DNA from: Terasakiella pusilla DSM 6293
GTDB lineage: Bacteria > Pseudomonadota > Alphaproteobacteria > Rhodospirillales > Terasakiellaceae
Reading direction: 5' to 3'
NCBI RefSeq assembly: GCF_000688235.1
Contig: NZ_JHYO01000014.1
Location: 55,636-119,635 of the forward strand
Length of the DNA: 64,000 nucleotides
Shown: piece by piece, positions 35,996 through 45,577 of the stretch
How positions within the stretch are numbered: the first letter of the stretch is position 1
Layout of the letters: each line of letters starts with the position of its first letter
Notes under the pieces: generated by a model
What the model was told of the DNA's origin: nothing
The model's input: the letters and a program-made list of their open reading frames with translations, nothing else
The model's database searches: none
Made by a program: the position numbers and the translations under genes

Positions 35996-38900
35996 ATGAA
36001 ACTCGGCATTTCCGGTCACATTACAAAGGCGTTTATCACCTCACCGCTGACCCCGTTATTGTTATTGGCCTCGCTTGTTGTGGGGATGGTGGCACTTGTG
36101 ATGCTACCGCGCGAAGAAGAACCCCAGATCAGTGTGCCGATGGTGGATATTATGGTGTCCGCCAATGGCTTAAAAGCACCCGACGCCATCGAAATGGTGA
36201 CGGAACCGCTGGAAGATATCGTCAAAGCCATTGATGGGGTGGAACATATTTATTCCCAGACACAGGACGATTATGTTGTTGTCACCGCGCGTTTTCTGGT
36301 CGGGACTTCTGAGGATGATGCTATCTTGCGGGTCCATGAAAATGTGCGCGCCAATATCGGCAAGCTGCCCCATGGGATTGGGGAGCCATTGATCGTCGGG
36401 CGCGGGATTAATGATGTGGCCATCGTCACCTTGACCCTGTCGCCGAAAGATCAGGCCGACGGGCGTTGGGACGATAACAGCCTCTATAATGTGGCGGATG
36501 AGCTGCAACATGAGTTGGTGAAGGTGGAAAATGTCGGCCTGTCTTACATCGTGGGCGGCAGTGCAGATCAAATCCGTGTGGAACCGGACCCGGAAAAACT
36601 TGCCCTTTATGGCATTGCGCTTAATCAGTTGATTGAGAAGATCGAAAATGCCAACCGATCCTTCATGGTGGGGCGTTTGCGCGAAAATAACAAATCTTTG
36701 CCGGTGGTGGCGGGGCAAACCCTGCAAGGTATCCCCGATGTGGGCTTGTTGCTGATGACGTCTCATGATGGCCGCCCGGTCTATGTGAAAGATGTTGCGG
36801 ACGTGATCGTTGGTGCAAAACCAGAAGAAAAGCACGTCTGGCATTTGCAAAAAGGTGAAGATGGCACGTTGTCGAAAAAGCCGGCGGTCACCCTTGCCCT
36901 TGCTAAACGCCAAGGGGCAAACGCGGTCTTCGTCGCTGATGAGATCATGGCGCGGCTGGAGAATGTCAAAGGCAAGCTGTTGCCTGATAATATTCAGGTA
37001 GATGTGACCCGTAATTATGGGGAAACCGCAACCGAGAAAGCGGATGAGCTGTTGTTCCACCTTGGTTTGGCGACGATCTCTATTGTGATTCTGATCTTCT
37101 TCACCGTTGGCTGGCGCGAGGCGATTGTCGTTGCGCTGGTGATCCCGACGACGATTTTGCTGACCCTGTTTGCCTCTTACCTGATGGGGTACACCATCAA
37201 CCGCGTGAGTTTATTTGCGCTGATTTTCTCGATCGGTATCTTGGTGGATGATGCGATTGTGGTGGTGGAAAATATCGTGCGCCACTGGAACATGAAAGAT
37301 GATCGCAGCACGTTGCAAAAGGCGATTGAAGGCGTGGCAGAAGTCGGCAACCCGACCATTATCGCGACCCTCACCATCGTTGCCGCGCTGTTGCCGATGA
37401 TGTTTGTGTCGGGTCTTATGGGCCCGTATATGAGCCCGATCCCGGCCAATGCGTCTGCCGCGATGTTGTTTTCCTTCTTCGTGGCGGTAATTATTACGCC
37501 TTGGCTGTTAATGCTGTTGAAAGGCAAAGGCGAGATTCATCATGAAGCCGAGGATGGCGGCAGGATGGGGCGCTTCTATGCGCGTTTTGCCCGTCCGCTG
37601 TTGGCAGGACGGACCAAGTCCAAACGGTTTTTGACCATTGTCGGGGTGGCGACCCTAGCGTCTTGTGGCTTGTTCTACACCAAAAGCGTGACCGTCAAGC
37701 TGTTGCCGTTCGATAACAAATCTGAAATTCAGGTGGTGATTGACCTGCCGGAAGGTGCAAGCCTTGAAGAGACGGGTCGGGTTTCTATGGATGTGGCGAA
37801 AAAGCTAAAAGACATCCCCGAATTGATGAACATGCAGGCCTATGTCGGCACCTCCATGCCGTTTAACTTTAACGGCTTGGTGCGCCACTATTACCTGCGC
37901 GATAAGCCGGAATATGGCGATGTGCAGCTGAACCTGTTGCCCAAGCACGAACGCAGTCGCGAAAGTCATGAGATTGCGCTGGAGGTGCGCGAATTGTTGG
38001 CAGATGTGGTGAAACCTGCGGGGACCTCCATCAAAGTTGTGGAAGTGCCACCGGGACCCCCCGTTATGGCAACTTTGCTGACGGAGGTTTATGGGCCGGA
38101 TGCGGAAACACGACGCGCCGCCGCGACCAAGCTGCGCGGTGTCTTTGAAGGGATCGATTTTATTGTCGATGTGGACGATAGCTTTGGTGTCCCTGCGGAA
38201 CGTCTGCGCATCGCCATTGATCAGGAACGTCTGGAATTCCATCAGGTCGAAGAAGAAGCTGTCTTTGATACGCTTGCCGCCCTGCTAGGGGGCGTCAAGG
38301 TCGGTTATTCTCATCGTGGGCAAGGTGTGGACCCGATGGAAATTATGGTCCGTCTGCCCAAACAGGACCTGCATCTGTCAGAACGGTTGCTGTCAACTCC
38401 TGTGCCATCCCAAAACGGCAATGTGGAACTGGGCGAGGTCGTGACCTTTAAAAAGGAAATGGCCTCCTATCCGATCTATCGCCGCGATGGGTACGCTGCC
38501 GAAATGGTGACGGCAGAACTGGCCGGCGCCTATGAAGCACCCATCTACGGCATGTTTGCTGTGGAAGACGCGCTGGAAGCTGTTGATTGGGGCAGTATGG
38601 ACCAGCCCAGCGTTAAATATCACGGGCAACCGATTGATGAGGCGCAGGTTACCTTGTTGTGGGATGGGGAATGGGAAATTACCTATGTCACCTTCCGCGA
38701 TATGGGCGCGGCCTTTGGGGTGGCGATCCTTGCCATTTACCTGCTGGTCGTGGGGCAGTTTGGCAGCTTTAAATTACCGCTGGTGATCTTGGTGCCGGTG
38801 CCCTTGACTTTGATCGGCATCGTAATTGGTCACTGGATGTTCAGTGCGCCTTTTACCGCAACCTCTATGATCGGCTTTATTGCTTTGGCTGGGATTATCG

Positions 38901-39181
38901 TTCGAAACTCTATCCTGTTGGTGGACTTTATCCGCCATCGTCAAGACCAAGGCCGACCGATCCGGGATGTGTTGCTGGAAGCGGGTATGATCCGCTTTAA
39001 ACCGATCTTCCTGACGGCCGCGGCTGCAATGATTGGGGCGGCGTTTATTTTGGCAGACCCGATCTTTCAGGGTTTGGCAATCTCGCTGGTCTTCGGCTTG
39101 TTTTCCTCAACGGCCCTGACGTTGCTGGTGATCCCCGCGATCTATGTGGTGTTGCGCGATGACGGCAAAGAGATGTCGTGA
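35996..39181 (+). CDS. RND efflux permease 2 (HAE1-like)
   Basis: A 1061-residue proton-driven RND permease with twelve membrane segments and two large periplasmic loops. TM4 holds ILVDDAIVVVEN, so both proton-relay aspartates of AcrB (D407/D408) are present, unlike in pumps 1 and 3. The N-terminal HITKAFITSPLTPLLLLASL and PREEEPQISVP are typical of a branch found with ArsR/DUF2892 neighbours. It pairs with the adaptor just upstream. No outer-membrane protein is encoded in the operon. Regulation by the divergent ArsR gene suggests sulfur or oxidant control. Confidence 0.93.
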   Translation: MKLGISGHITKAFITSPLTPLLLLASLVVGMVALVMLPREEEPQISVPMVDIMVSANGLKAPDAIEMVTEPLEDIVKAIDGVEHIYSQTQDDYVVVTARFLVGTSEDDAILRVHENVRANIGKLPHGIGEPLIVGRGINDVAIVTLTLSPKDQADGRWDDNSLYNVADELQHELVKVENVGLSYIVGGSADQIRVEPDPEKLALYGIALNQLIEKIENANRSFMVGRLRENNKSLPVVAGQTLQGIPDVGLLLMTSHDGRPVYVKDVADVIVGAKPEEKHVWHLQKGEDGTLSKKPAVTLALAKRQGANAVFVADEIMARLENVKGKLLPDNIQVDVTRNYGETATEKADELLFHLGLATISIVILIFFTVGWREAIVVALVIPTTILLTLFASYLMGYTINRVSLFALIFSIGILVDDAIVVVENIVRHWNMKDDRSTLQKAIEGVAEVGNPTIIATLTIVAALLPMMFVSGLMGPYMSPIPANASAAMLFSFFVAVIITPWLLMLLKGKGEIHHEAEDGGRMGRFYARFARPLLAGRTKSKRFLTIVGVATLASCGLFYTKSVTVKLLPFDNKSEIQVVIDLPEGASLEETGRVSMDVAKKLKDIPELMNMQAYVGTSMPFNFNGLVRHYYLRDKPEYGDVQLNLLPKHERSRESHEIALEVRELLADVVKPAGTSIKVVEVPPGPPVMATLLTEVYGPDAETRRAAATKLRGVFEGIDFIVDVDDSFGVPAERLRIAIDQERLEFHQVEEEAVFDTLAALLGGVKVGYSHRGQGVDPMEIMVRLPKQDLHLSERLLSTPVPSQNGNVELGEVVTFKKEMASYPIYRRDGYAAEMVTAELAGAYEAPIYGMFAVEDALEAVDWGSMDQPSVKYHGQPIDEAQVTLLWDGEWEITYVTFRDMGAAFGVAILAIYLLVVGQFGSFKLPLVILVPVPLTLIGIVIGHWMFSAPFTATSMIGFIALAGIIVRNSILLVDFIRHRQDQGRPIRDVLLEAGMIRFKPIFLTAAAAMIGAAFILADPIFQGLAISLVFGLFSSTALTLLVIPAIYVVLRDDGKEMS

Positions 39182-39641
39182 GAAGGATGACAAATTCAGT
39201 CGGTGTTTGCTGCTGGGGTGGGCCCTTTCTCTGAAAGAGCTTGGGCCACTGCGACTTTTCAATGTCACCTATTTGTCAGTAGTGGACTTGAACGGCTGCG
39301 AACGCCAAAGGCTGTTGAATTTTGGGGTAAACCTAGAACAACTAAAGGATATGTCACCGAGAGTAATAGCAGCAATATTATTCTCTTTGGGGCATATATC
39401 GGGTCAAATTTGGTCGATATCTAGGTCGATTCGCGTAAAAATTTCTATTGTCATTTAGAGTATAAACTGAAAGTTGATACCTTGATGTTCGTATCTCCGA
39501 TTAAGATGAAACTCCTTACAGGTTCTTACAGGATTTTTTGTTTTTGAATGGATTTGGTCCACAGAAGCGTTTTTTGATTGTGAGTGTGGCGTATCTCTCC
39601 TAGGGAAGGATCTTATTTTTCGTAGGGTTTGGAGATAGAAG
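39182..39641. other. 460-base region without a supported gene
   Basis: No convincing coding region is seen on either strand between the RND permease and the autotransporter. A 15-codon ORF (39188-39235) follows AGAAGG directly after the permease stop but has no known match. A doubled CTTACAGG lies near 39515-39533. The rest probably contains the terminator of the pump operon, which I could not recognise, and the autotransporter promoter. Confidence 0.5.
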
Positions 39642-41513
39642 GTGTCAATCTTATCGTGTTTTTTTAGGGAGAAGTCGCTGGCGCGTACGCTTTTAGTGAG
39701 TGGCGGTTTATTTATGGGGCTGGTTCCGGCAGGTGAGGCAGTCGCTGCTATCGCGCCTAATTGTGATGTCTTTGCAAATGGTTCGATGAATTCATTTAAC
39801 GCCTCTACAAATGCAAACTTCTCCGGGGTGTCCGGTACTAAGAGTGTATACGCTCGTAGTCTCTCCTCGATGATCAATACCGACGGTGCCCAGAGTGTTC
39901 AGGTGACTTGGAGCAATAATGGCGCTGTAACGGCCATGTTTGGCATTTCCAACGGCACGTCCCCAATTACGGCTTATAAAAGTATTGGGCCGGGGGAATC
40001 AGCTACGGTTTATCTCGACTTTACCGCAGGGGTTAGCTCAGATGTGCTTTTAGTTGCAGAAGCGACCATTGGATTGGTGACGAACGCTGGCTGGTCCCAG
40101 CCTTTTTGCGGGTATACAAAAGACCGTCCGGGCTATGCCGTGCCGTCAGCTGAGAAGAAAGTCGACGCGGGCAAGGTTGTGACGGCAGCGGTGTCGCGTT
40201 CTCAAACCTCGGTTATTCAACAAAATGTCGGCTCTCGCGTGTCTACGGTTGTCAGTGCGTCTAAAATTGGGAATGGGGGCGCGCCTGCAGAAACGGCAAC
40301 AGGTGGCGCAAACACCAGCAACTTTACCATGGGGCAAACGCTAGCGCGTGGTTTTGCCAATGATGCGCAAACCGCTTTGGTCGGCTACCTGCAAGAGTCT
40401 GAACAGTCGGATCAATCCGTTAACCTTCTGCAAAAACTGGCGATGGAAGCAAGCTTCGATACCTCTCTTGTTGGGATGGGTGTTGATGCGGGCAAGATAG
40501 ATGCGGACGGGGTTGAGACACGCTCAGCGCTGAGTAATGCATCTCCTTTTACCGTCTGGGGCAATGGGTCTTACACGTCCCTTGATAACGACTTTAATCA
40601 AGATGGGAATGATAGTCGATATAACGGGGATGTCTGGGGCTACAACATCGGTCTGGATTATCGTTTTCAGGATAATCTGATCGCCGGTCTGTCTTTGGGC
40701 TATAACGACAGCAGCCTGACAACTGATTTTAACAACGGCACTTATGAAGAAGATGCGTGGGTCGCCTCGTCTTACGCCATCTATACCCCATTGGAAAACC
40801 TGCATCTTGTGATGGAAGGGGGGTATGGCATCGGTGATATTGATGTGACGCGCAACAATAATGCGGTGAGAGGCACAACGGAGTCTGATCTGTGGTATGG
40901 GGCTGTGAAAGCGACATATTCCTATGTACCAAGCACAAACTTGCCGCTCACTCTGCGTCCGTCTGTTGCGTTCTTGGCATCACAAAAGAAGGTCGAGGCT
41001 TATCGCGAGAGTGATGGCACGTTGGTTGAAGCGGTTGGCTCCAACACGCGTCAGTTAAAACCATCCCTTGAAGCATCTTATGACTTTAACGTGCGCCATG
41101 TGATGCTGTCCCCGTTTGTGGAAGGCGGGCTGGTCCATGACTTTACCGATGAGATCAACCGTGACAAAACCGCGATTGAGCTGGGCGGTGGCGTGCGCTT
41201 GTTTGATCAGGCCAATGGCTTAAATGCAGCGTTGGAAGGCAGCTATTTGGCGGGGCGCGCCGACTACAGCGAATATACCCTTGCAGGCACCGTCAGCTAT
41301 GGCTTTGACCTGCGTAACATGATGGGAATGAAGCTGGTGCAACTCACCCCTTACATGGGCAGTAACGTCAATGAACTGGGCAATCAGGCTTTCACCAGTG
41401 GCTTTAACGTTGCTGTCGGTCCATTGGAAAGCAGCCTATCGCTGTCTCATAACACCAGCGAGGTCGCAGAGGCCAGCAGTTCAGTGAACTTTAAGCTGGA
41501 AACCAAGTTTTAA
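39642..41513 (+). CDS. Autotransporter beta-domain outer-membrane protein
   Basis: A 623-residue type V secretion protein. The start is GTG 39642 (GGAG seven bases upstream); the signal peptide ends near residue 36 (GEAVAA/IAPN). Residues about 37-165 form a beta-rich, Ser/Thr/Asn-rich passenger with a single cysteine pair (NCDVF and PFCGY). A linker with coiled or disordered character follows. From about residue 300 the autotransporter barrel domain begins (PFTVWGNGSYTSLDNDF). It ends in SVNFKLETKF, the terminal Phe of outer-membrane proteins. The passenger is short and unlike known adhesins or enzymes. A strong bidirectional terminator follows. Confidence 0.85.
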   Translation: MSILSCFFREKSLARTLLVSGGLFMGLVPAGEAVAAIAPNCDVFANGSMNSFNASTNANFSGVSGTKSVYARSLSSMINTDGAQSVQVTWSNNGAVTAMFGISNGTSPITAYKSIGPGESATVYLDFTAGVSSDVLLVAEATIGLVTNAGWSQPFCGYTKDRPGYAVPSAEKKVDAGKVVTAAVSRSQTSVIQQNVGSRVSTVVSASKIGNGGAPAETATGGANTSNFTMGQTLARGFANDAQTALVGYLQESEQSDQSVNLLQKLAMEASFDTSLVGMGVDAGKIDADGVETRSALSNASPFTVWGNGSYTSLDNDFNQDGNDSRYNGDVWGYNIGLDYRFQDNLIAGLSLGYNDSSLTTDFNNGTYEEDAWVASSYAIYTPLENLHLVMEGGYGIGDIDVTRNNNAVRGTTESDLWYGAVKATYSYVPSTNLPLTLRPSVAFLASQKKVEAYRESDGTLVEAVGSNTRQLKPSLEASYDFNVRHVMLSPFVEGGLVHDFTDEINRDKTAIELGGGVRLFDQANGLNAALEGSYLAGRADYSEYTLAGTVSYGFDLRNMMGMKLVQLTPYMGSNVNELGNQAFTSGFNVAVGPLESSLSLSHNTSEVAEASSSVNFKLETKF

Positions 41514-41531
41514 AACAGCTGTCGGCTCACA

Positions 41532-41567
41532 AAAAAAGGTCTTTCCTGTGTGGGAAAGACCTTTTTT
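41532..41567. terminator. Bidirectional intrinsic terminator
   Basis: AAAAAAGGTCTTTCC (41532-41546) pairs perfectly with GGAAAGACCTTTTTT (41553-41567) with a 6-base loop. A- and T-runs lie on both sides, so it serves the autotransporter gene (+) and phaC (-), which converge here. Confidence 0.9.
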
Positions 41568-41573
41568 GTTTTC

Positions 41574-43310
41574 TTATTCTTCAAAGACATAGGTGCCGGG
41601 GGCATCGCAGATGGGTTGGTAGTCCCCTTCCGGTGTGCCCATGATTGGCGGGGCAACCTGTTTGCTGGAATTGGACTTGATCCATTCCTGCCACGGTTCC
41701 CACCAAGAGCCTTCATGGACGGGTTGCTTTTCTGCCCATTCCATCGGTGGGACGAAGCGGTCATTGTCCAGTTTAGTCGCGATCTGGTAGTGACGGCGCG
41801 GGTGGCCCGGCTCATTCACGATACCTGCATTATGCCCGCCATTGGTGAGAACGAAGGTGACGTCGGTGTCAACCAGTTGGTGGATTTTATAAACAGATTT
41901 CCAAGGGGCCACATGGTCTTTGCCGGTGGCAACCGCAAAGATCGGCGTGCGAATGTCGGAAACAGAGATCGGCTTGCCGCCAACTTCAAAGCGCCCGGCA
42001 GCCAGATCATTGTTGAGGAACAGGCGGCGCAGATATTCCGTATGCATTTTGTAAGGCATGCGGGTGGCATCTGCGTTCCAGCTCATCAGGTCGTTGACCC
42101 GTGGCTTTTCACCCAGCAGATATTCGCTGACCATTTTAGACCAGATCAGATCGAACGAACGCAGAAGCTGGAAGGCGCCGGACATTTGTTTGGTATCCAG
42201 ATAACCTTGATCCCACATCATGTCTTCCATGTAGGAGATCTGGCTTTCATCGATAAACAGCATCAACTCACCGGCTTCGGAGAAATCGGTTTGCGTGGTG
42301 AAAAGGGATACAGTCTTAAAGCGTTCGTCATTGTCGCGCGCCATGGCAGCGGCAGCGATGGTCAACAAGGTGCCGCCTAGGCAATAGCCGACACCGTGGA
42401 TTTTTTGATCCGGTACGATGGCGGAGATTGCATCCAAGCTGTCCATGACGCCATGCTGAACATAATCTTCCATGTTCAAGTCGCGGTCTTCGGCTGTCGG
42501 GTTGTGCCAAGAGATCATAAAGACGGTGTGACCCTTGTCGACCAAAAACTTGACCAGTGAGTTATACTGGGACAGGTCCAGAATGTAATATTTCATGATC
42601 CAGGCCGGGACGATCAGGATTGGTTCCGCCTCGACCTTTTTAGTTGTCGGTTCATATTGCAGCAGCTCGACCAGACGGTTGCGATAGACCACCTTGCCTT
42701 TGGTGCAGGCAATGTTTTCGCCAACTTTGTATTTGCTGTCGGAGTCATGATGGTCGTTGGTGATGTTGTGCATCACTTCGTTCCAGAAGTTTTCCGCCCC
42801 TTTGACAAGGTTTTGACCGCCTTGTTCCATCGTGGTTTTTAAAACTTGCGGGTTGGTCGCAAAGAAGTTGGTCGGGGAGATGATATCCAGCCATTGACGT
42901 GCACCAAAGGACACCATGCTTTCGTGGTGTTTCGACACACCGGGAATGCCCATGGTCGCGTAATGCCACCACTGTTCTTTTAACAAAAAGCCTTGCGCGA
43001 TCACGTTGAAGGGAAATTGCTTCCATTCTTCGGCGCGGAAACGACGATCTTCCGGCAGAGGCTGGATAAAATCTGCAATTTCCGGGTCCATGGTGGCACG
43101 GGCGGCCCAGACATTAAAATCAAGGGTCTTGCGCGCGAAGTTCTCTGACATTTCGCTGACTTTACCCGGTGAATGGGCCATATGAACAAGCCAGTCGAAA
43201 TAGGCAACCATGATGGAAGCTGGGGACAATCCATTGGTCATGCGCCCTTCAAGGGCGTGGATCGCGCGGTCGATACTATTTTTAACATTAGGGACTGACA
43301 TTTTAGTCAT
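41574..43310 (-). CDS. phaC: Class I poly(3-hydroxyalkanoate) synthase
   Basis: A 578-residue cytoplasmic enzyme that polymerises 3-hydroxyacyl-CoA into PHA granules. It has the PhaC N-terminal domain and an alpha/beta-hydrolase core with the lipase-like box GYCLGG, whose Cys310 is the nucleophile. The catalytic Asp is in GKDHVAPW and the His in TNGGHNAGIVN. The length fits class I, which needs no PhaE or PhaR partner. It stands alone, without phaA, phaB or phasin genes nearby. The organism should store carbon as PHB. Confidence 0.95.
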   Translation of the reverse strand: MTKMSVPNVKNSIDRAIHALEGRMTNGLSPASIMVAYFDWLVHMAHSPGKVSEMSENFARKTLDFNVWAARATMDPEIADFIQPLPEDRRFRAEEWKQFPFNVIAQGFLLKEQWWHYATMGIPGVSKHHESMVSFGARQWLDIISPTNFFATNPQVLKTTMEQGGQNLVKGAENFWNEVMHNITNDHHDSDSKYKVGENIACTKGKVVYRNRLVELLQYEPTTKKVEAEPILIVPAWIMKYYILDLSQYNSLVKFLVDKGHTVFMISWHNPTAEDRDLNMEDYVQHGVMDSLDAISAIVPDQKIHGVGYCLGGTLLTIAAAAMARDNDERFKTVSLFTTQTDFSEAGELMLFIDESQISYMEDMMWDQGYLDTKQMSGAFQLLRSFDLIWSKMVSEYLLGEKPRVNDLMSWNADATRMPYKMHTEYLRRLFLNNDLAAGRFEVGGKPISVSDIRTPIFAVATGKDHVAPWKSVYKIHQLVDTDVTFVLTNGGHNAGIVNEPGHPRRHYQIATKLDNDRFVPPMEWAEKQPVHEGSWWEPWQEWIKSNSSKQVAPPIMGTPEGDYQPICDAPGTYVFEE

Positions 43311-43403
43311 GGTTATTTAAACTCCACCGAGGAAAATTAGCTACGCTGCATTGCAGCAATATAAGCTTAACTCTATATATTTTCAATGGTTAGAGCGATA
43401 TTC

Positions 43404-44570
43404 ATGAAAATTTCACAAGATGCGGCGCTGGTTGCGCATATGACAAAGTGGCGGCGTCATTTGCACGCACACCCAGAAACAGCGTTTGAGGAAGTTGCGA
43501 CCTCTGATTACGTCAGGGATTTACTGGAAAGTTTTGGGTTGCAAGTCCATCAGGGGATTGCAAAAACCGGTGTTGTTGCAACGCTGACCAACGGGGACGG
43601 CCCCGCGATTGCGTTACGTGCGGATATGGATGCCCTGGATATGGTTGAACATACCAACGTGCCCCATCGTTCCACCCATGACGGCAAAATGCATGGATGT
43701 GGCCATGACGGGCATATGGCGATGTTGTTGGGCGCGGCCAAATATCTGTCGGAAAACCGTCATTTTAACGGCACGGTCCATTTTGTTTTCCAACCTGCTG
43801 AGGAAAATGAAGGTGGCGGGCGTGTCATGGTGGAAGAAGGTCTGTTTGACAAATTTCCTGCTCAAGCCGTTTTCGGCATGCATAACTGGCCGGAGTTACC
43901 CGCAGGTGTGATGGCGACCAAGCCCGGCCCCCTGATGGCGGCTTGCGATACCATCGAGATCAAGATTACCGGGCAGGGCTGTCATGGCGCGATGCCCCAT
44001 CTGGGGCGTGATCCGGTGGTGATTGCCAGTGAATTGATTTTGGCCTTACAGACCATTTCGTCCCGGATTGTTAATCCGCAGGATGCGGTCGTTGTCTCCG
44101 TGACGCAGATCAACGCGGGTCATACTTGGAACGTGATCCCGGAAGATGTGGTTTTGCGCGGTACGGTGCGATCTTTCCGTCCCGAAGTGCGCGAAACCTT
44201 GCAAAGCAGTATCAAACGGATTGTCAAAGGGGTCTGTGAAGCCCACGGTGCAAGCTTTGATCTGACTTATAATGCGGGTTACCCGGCCACGGTCAATGAT
44301 CCTGAACAGACGGAGGTTTGCGCCCGTGCCGCCATTAAGACGGTGGGGGAAGATAAGGTTGATCTTAATCCCGTTTCAAGCATGGGGGCGGAAGATTTCG
44401 CTTATATGCTGGAAGCTAAACCGGGCTGTTATGTCTGGTTGGGTACAGGTGGCACGCCGGGAGGGTGCTTGCTGCACAATCCGGGCTTTGATTTTAACGA
44501 TGGGGTGTTGCACATCGGCACAAGTTACTGGATCAATCTGGTTGAAGAGATTTTAGGCTCAGACAGATAG
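43404..44570 (+). CDS. M20-family amidohydrolase (hippurate hydrolase/HipO-like)
   Basis: A 388-residue metallopeptidase of the M20D group. Metal ligands are in ALRADMDALD and KMHGCGHDGHMAMLLG; the catalytic Glu pair is in FQPAEENEGGGRVMVEEG. The dimerisation domain is intact. Such enzymes remove acyl groups from N-acyl amino acids (hippurate, indole-3-acetyl or N-acetyl amino acids). The exact substrate is unknown. ATG 43404 is preferred over 43386. The 3' end overlaps the convergent DUF1465 gene by 12 bases. Confidence 0.93.
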   Translation: MKISQDAALVAHMTKWRRHLHAHPETAFEEVATSDYVRDLLESFGLQVHQGIAKTGVVATLTNGDGPAIALRADMDALDMVEHTNVPHRSTHDGKMHGCGHDGHMAMLLGAAKYLSENRHFNGTVHFVFQPAEENEGGGRVMVEEGLFDKFPAQAVFGMHNWPELPAGVMATKPGPLMAACDTIEIKITGQGCHGAMPHLGRDPVVIASELILALQTISSRIVNPQDAVVVSVTQINAGHTWNVIPEDVVLRGTVRSFRPEVRETLQSSIKRIVKGVCEAHGASFDLTYNAGYPATVNDPEQTEVCARAAIKTVGEDKVDLNPVSSMGAEDFAYMLEAKPGCYVWLGTGGTPGGCLLHNPGFDFNDGVLHIGTSYWINLVEEILGSDR

Positions 44571-44984
44571 GTTCTCGCGGTATTGCTCCCTGAGCATATC
44601 TTCCAGTCGGCAGGCGCGCACAAACAGCTCACGGCTTCGATCCAGCAGGCTTTGCAGCCCATCGGGGCAGATGGATGTGGCGTGGTTGTTGTTGCGCAGG
44701 CACGTCATTTCGGTGTGCAGTGGCTCAAACAGTTCTTCGGCTTCCTGTCGATTGATTTCATCGTTCAGGATGGCTTTTTCGGCAATCAGCCAGGACATGG
44801 TGTGGGAAAGACGCGAGGTAACGCGAAGGGACTCTGCGGTGAGTTCGAGGCGGTCAAGTGGCATGAGGTGCCGGACCTGACGGCGAATAAGGTGCTGGTT
44901 ATAGTGTTTGGCTTCTTCCAACAATTGCATTGTTTCATCAAATGTTTTGTTCAGCCAGATGTGAGTTGTATCCTGCATGCGCAT
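44559..44984 (-). CDS. DUF1465 family protein, RcdA-like
   Basis: A 141-residue helical protein. The core LELTAESLRVTSRLSHTMSWLIAEKAI matches DUF1465, the family of Caulobacter RcdA. RcdA is the adaptor that helps deliver the cell-cycle regulator CtrA to ClpXP. It is cytoplasmic, with no membrane segment. Members outside Caulobacter need not act on CtrA, so the role is inferred. ATG 44978 (MQDTTH) is an alternative start. It precedes, on the opposite strand, the end of the M20 gene. Confidence 0.72.
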   Translation of the reverse strand: MRMQDTTHIWLNKTFDETMQLLEEAKHYNQHLIRRQVRHLMPLDRLELTAESLRVTSRLSHTMSWLIAEKAILNDEINRQEAEELFEPLHTEMTCLRNNNHATSICPDGLQSLLDRSRELFVRACRLEDMLREQYRENLSV

Positions 44985-45031
44985 ACCGTGCCTGACCTTG
45001 GTCCGGTATGCGCCTTGTTCGCACCTACCGG

Positions 45032-45397
45032 TTAGTGAATGACATGGCCGATGCTGGCAAAATCGTCAAAAGCATCTGCCATAAATTCATATGTGTCTTG
45101 CTCAATCAGAATTCCAGAAATTTCTGGGAAGCGCGCTGCCATCCAGAGGGCGTATTTGGCAACCAGAACGCCATTTTCATTCTGCATAGCATCGCGGATC
45201 AACTGGGCGATAACCCCCAAGCGGTTGTCGCGATCAAGAAAAAAGGTCGGTCCAAACCACGCATCAGAGAATTTGCGCAGTTCAAGGTCCATGGTTTCCG
45301 CGTGCTCGCGTTGAAACTCGTCAAGGACACTGGGATCAAAACGGACAGGGTAGGGGTTGCCATCCATATTGATGAAGAAAGAAAGGTCTGACTGCAT
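45032..45397 (-). CDS. Hypothetical protein
   Basis: A 121-residue soluble protein that I do not recognise. A good ribosome site (GGAGG, six bases before ATG 45397) supports translation. The sequence is acidic with a pattern of amphipathic helices (VIAQLIRDAMQNENGVLVAKYALWMAARFPEI). There is no signal peptide. It lies 47 bases upstream of the DUF1465 gene on the same strand, so the two may be co-transcribed. Confidence 0.7.
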   Translation of the reverse strand: MQSDLSFFINMDGNPYPVRFDPSVLDEFQREHAETMDLELRKFSDAWFGPTFFLDRDNRLGVIAQLIRDAMQNENGVLVAKYALWMAARFPEISGILIEQDTYEFMADAFDDFASIGHVIH

Positions 45398-45577
45398 AGA
45401 AACCTCCGAAAATAAGGTGCGTTAACTTTTTGCAGTTTTCAGCCTACAGGTTCTTTTGAACCAATCAAATGTGCATAAGGCTTAGAGAAAAAAAGGGTTT
45501 TTGCATCTATGGTATTACGCAAAGATACGCGCTTAGTCCCTTCTGAGCTGTCGATTCTACTTCAGGGTGGGAGCGGA

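Noticed and set aside
36170..37060. Minus-strand open frame of 296 codons
   Set aside because: It is antisense to RND permease 2 and shows no protein family features.
39188..39235. 15-codon ORF after RND permease 2
   Set aside because: It is too short and unlike any known peptide family; the upstream AGAAGG is the only support.
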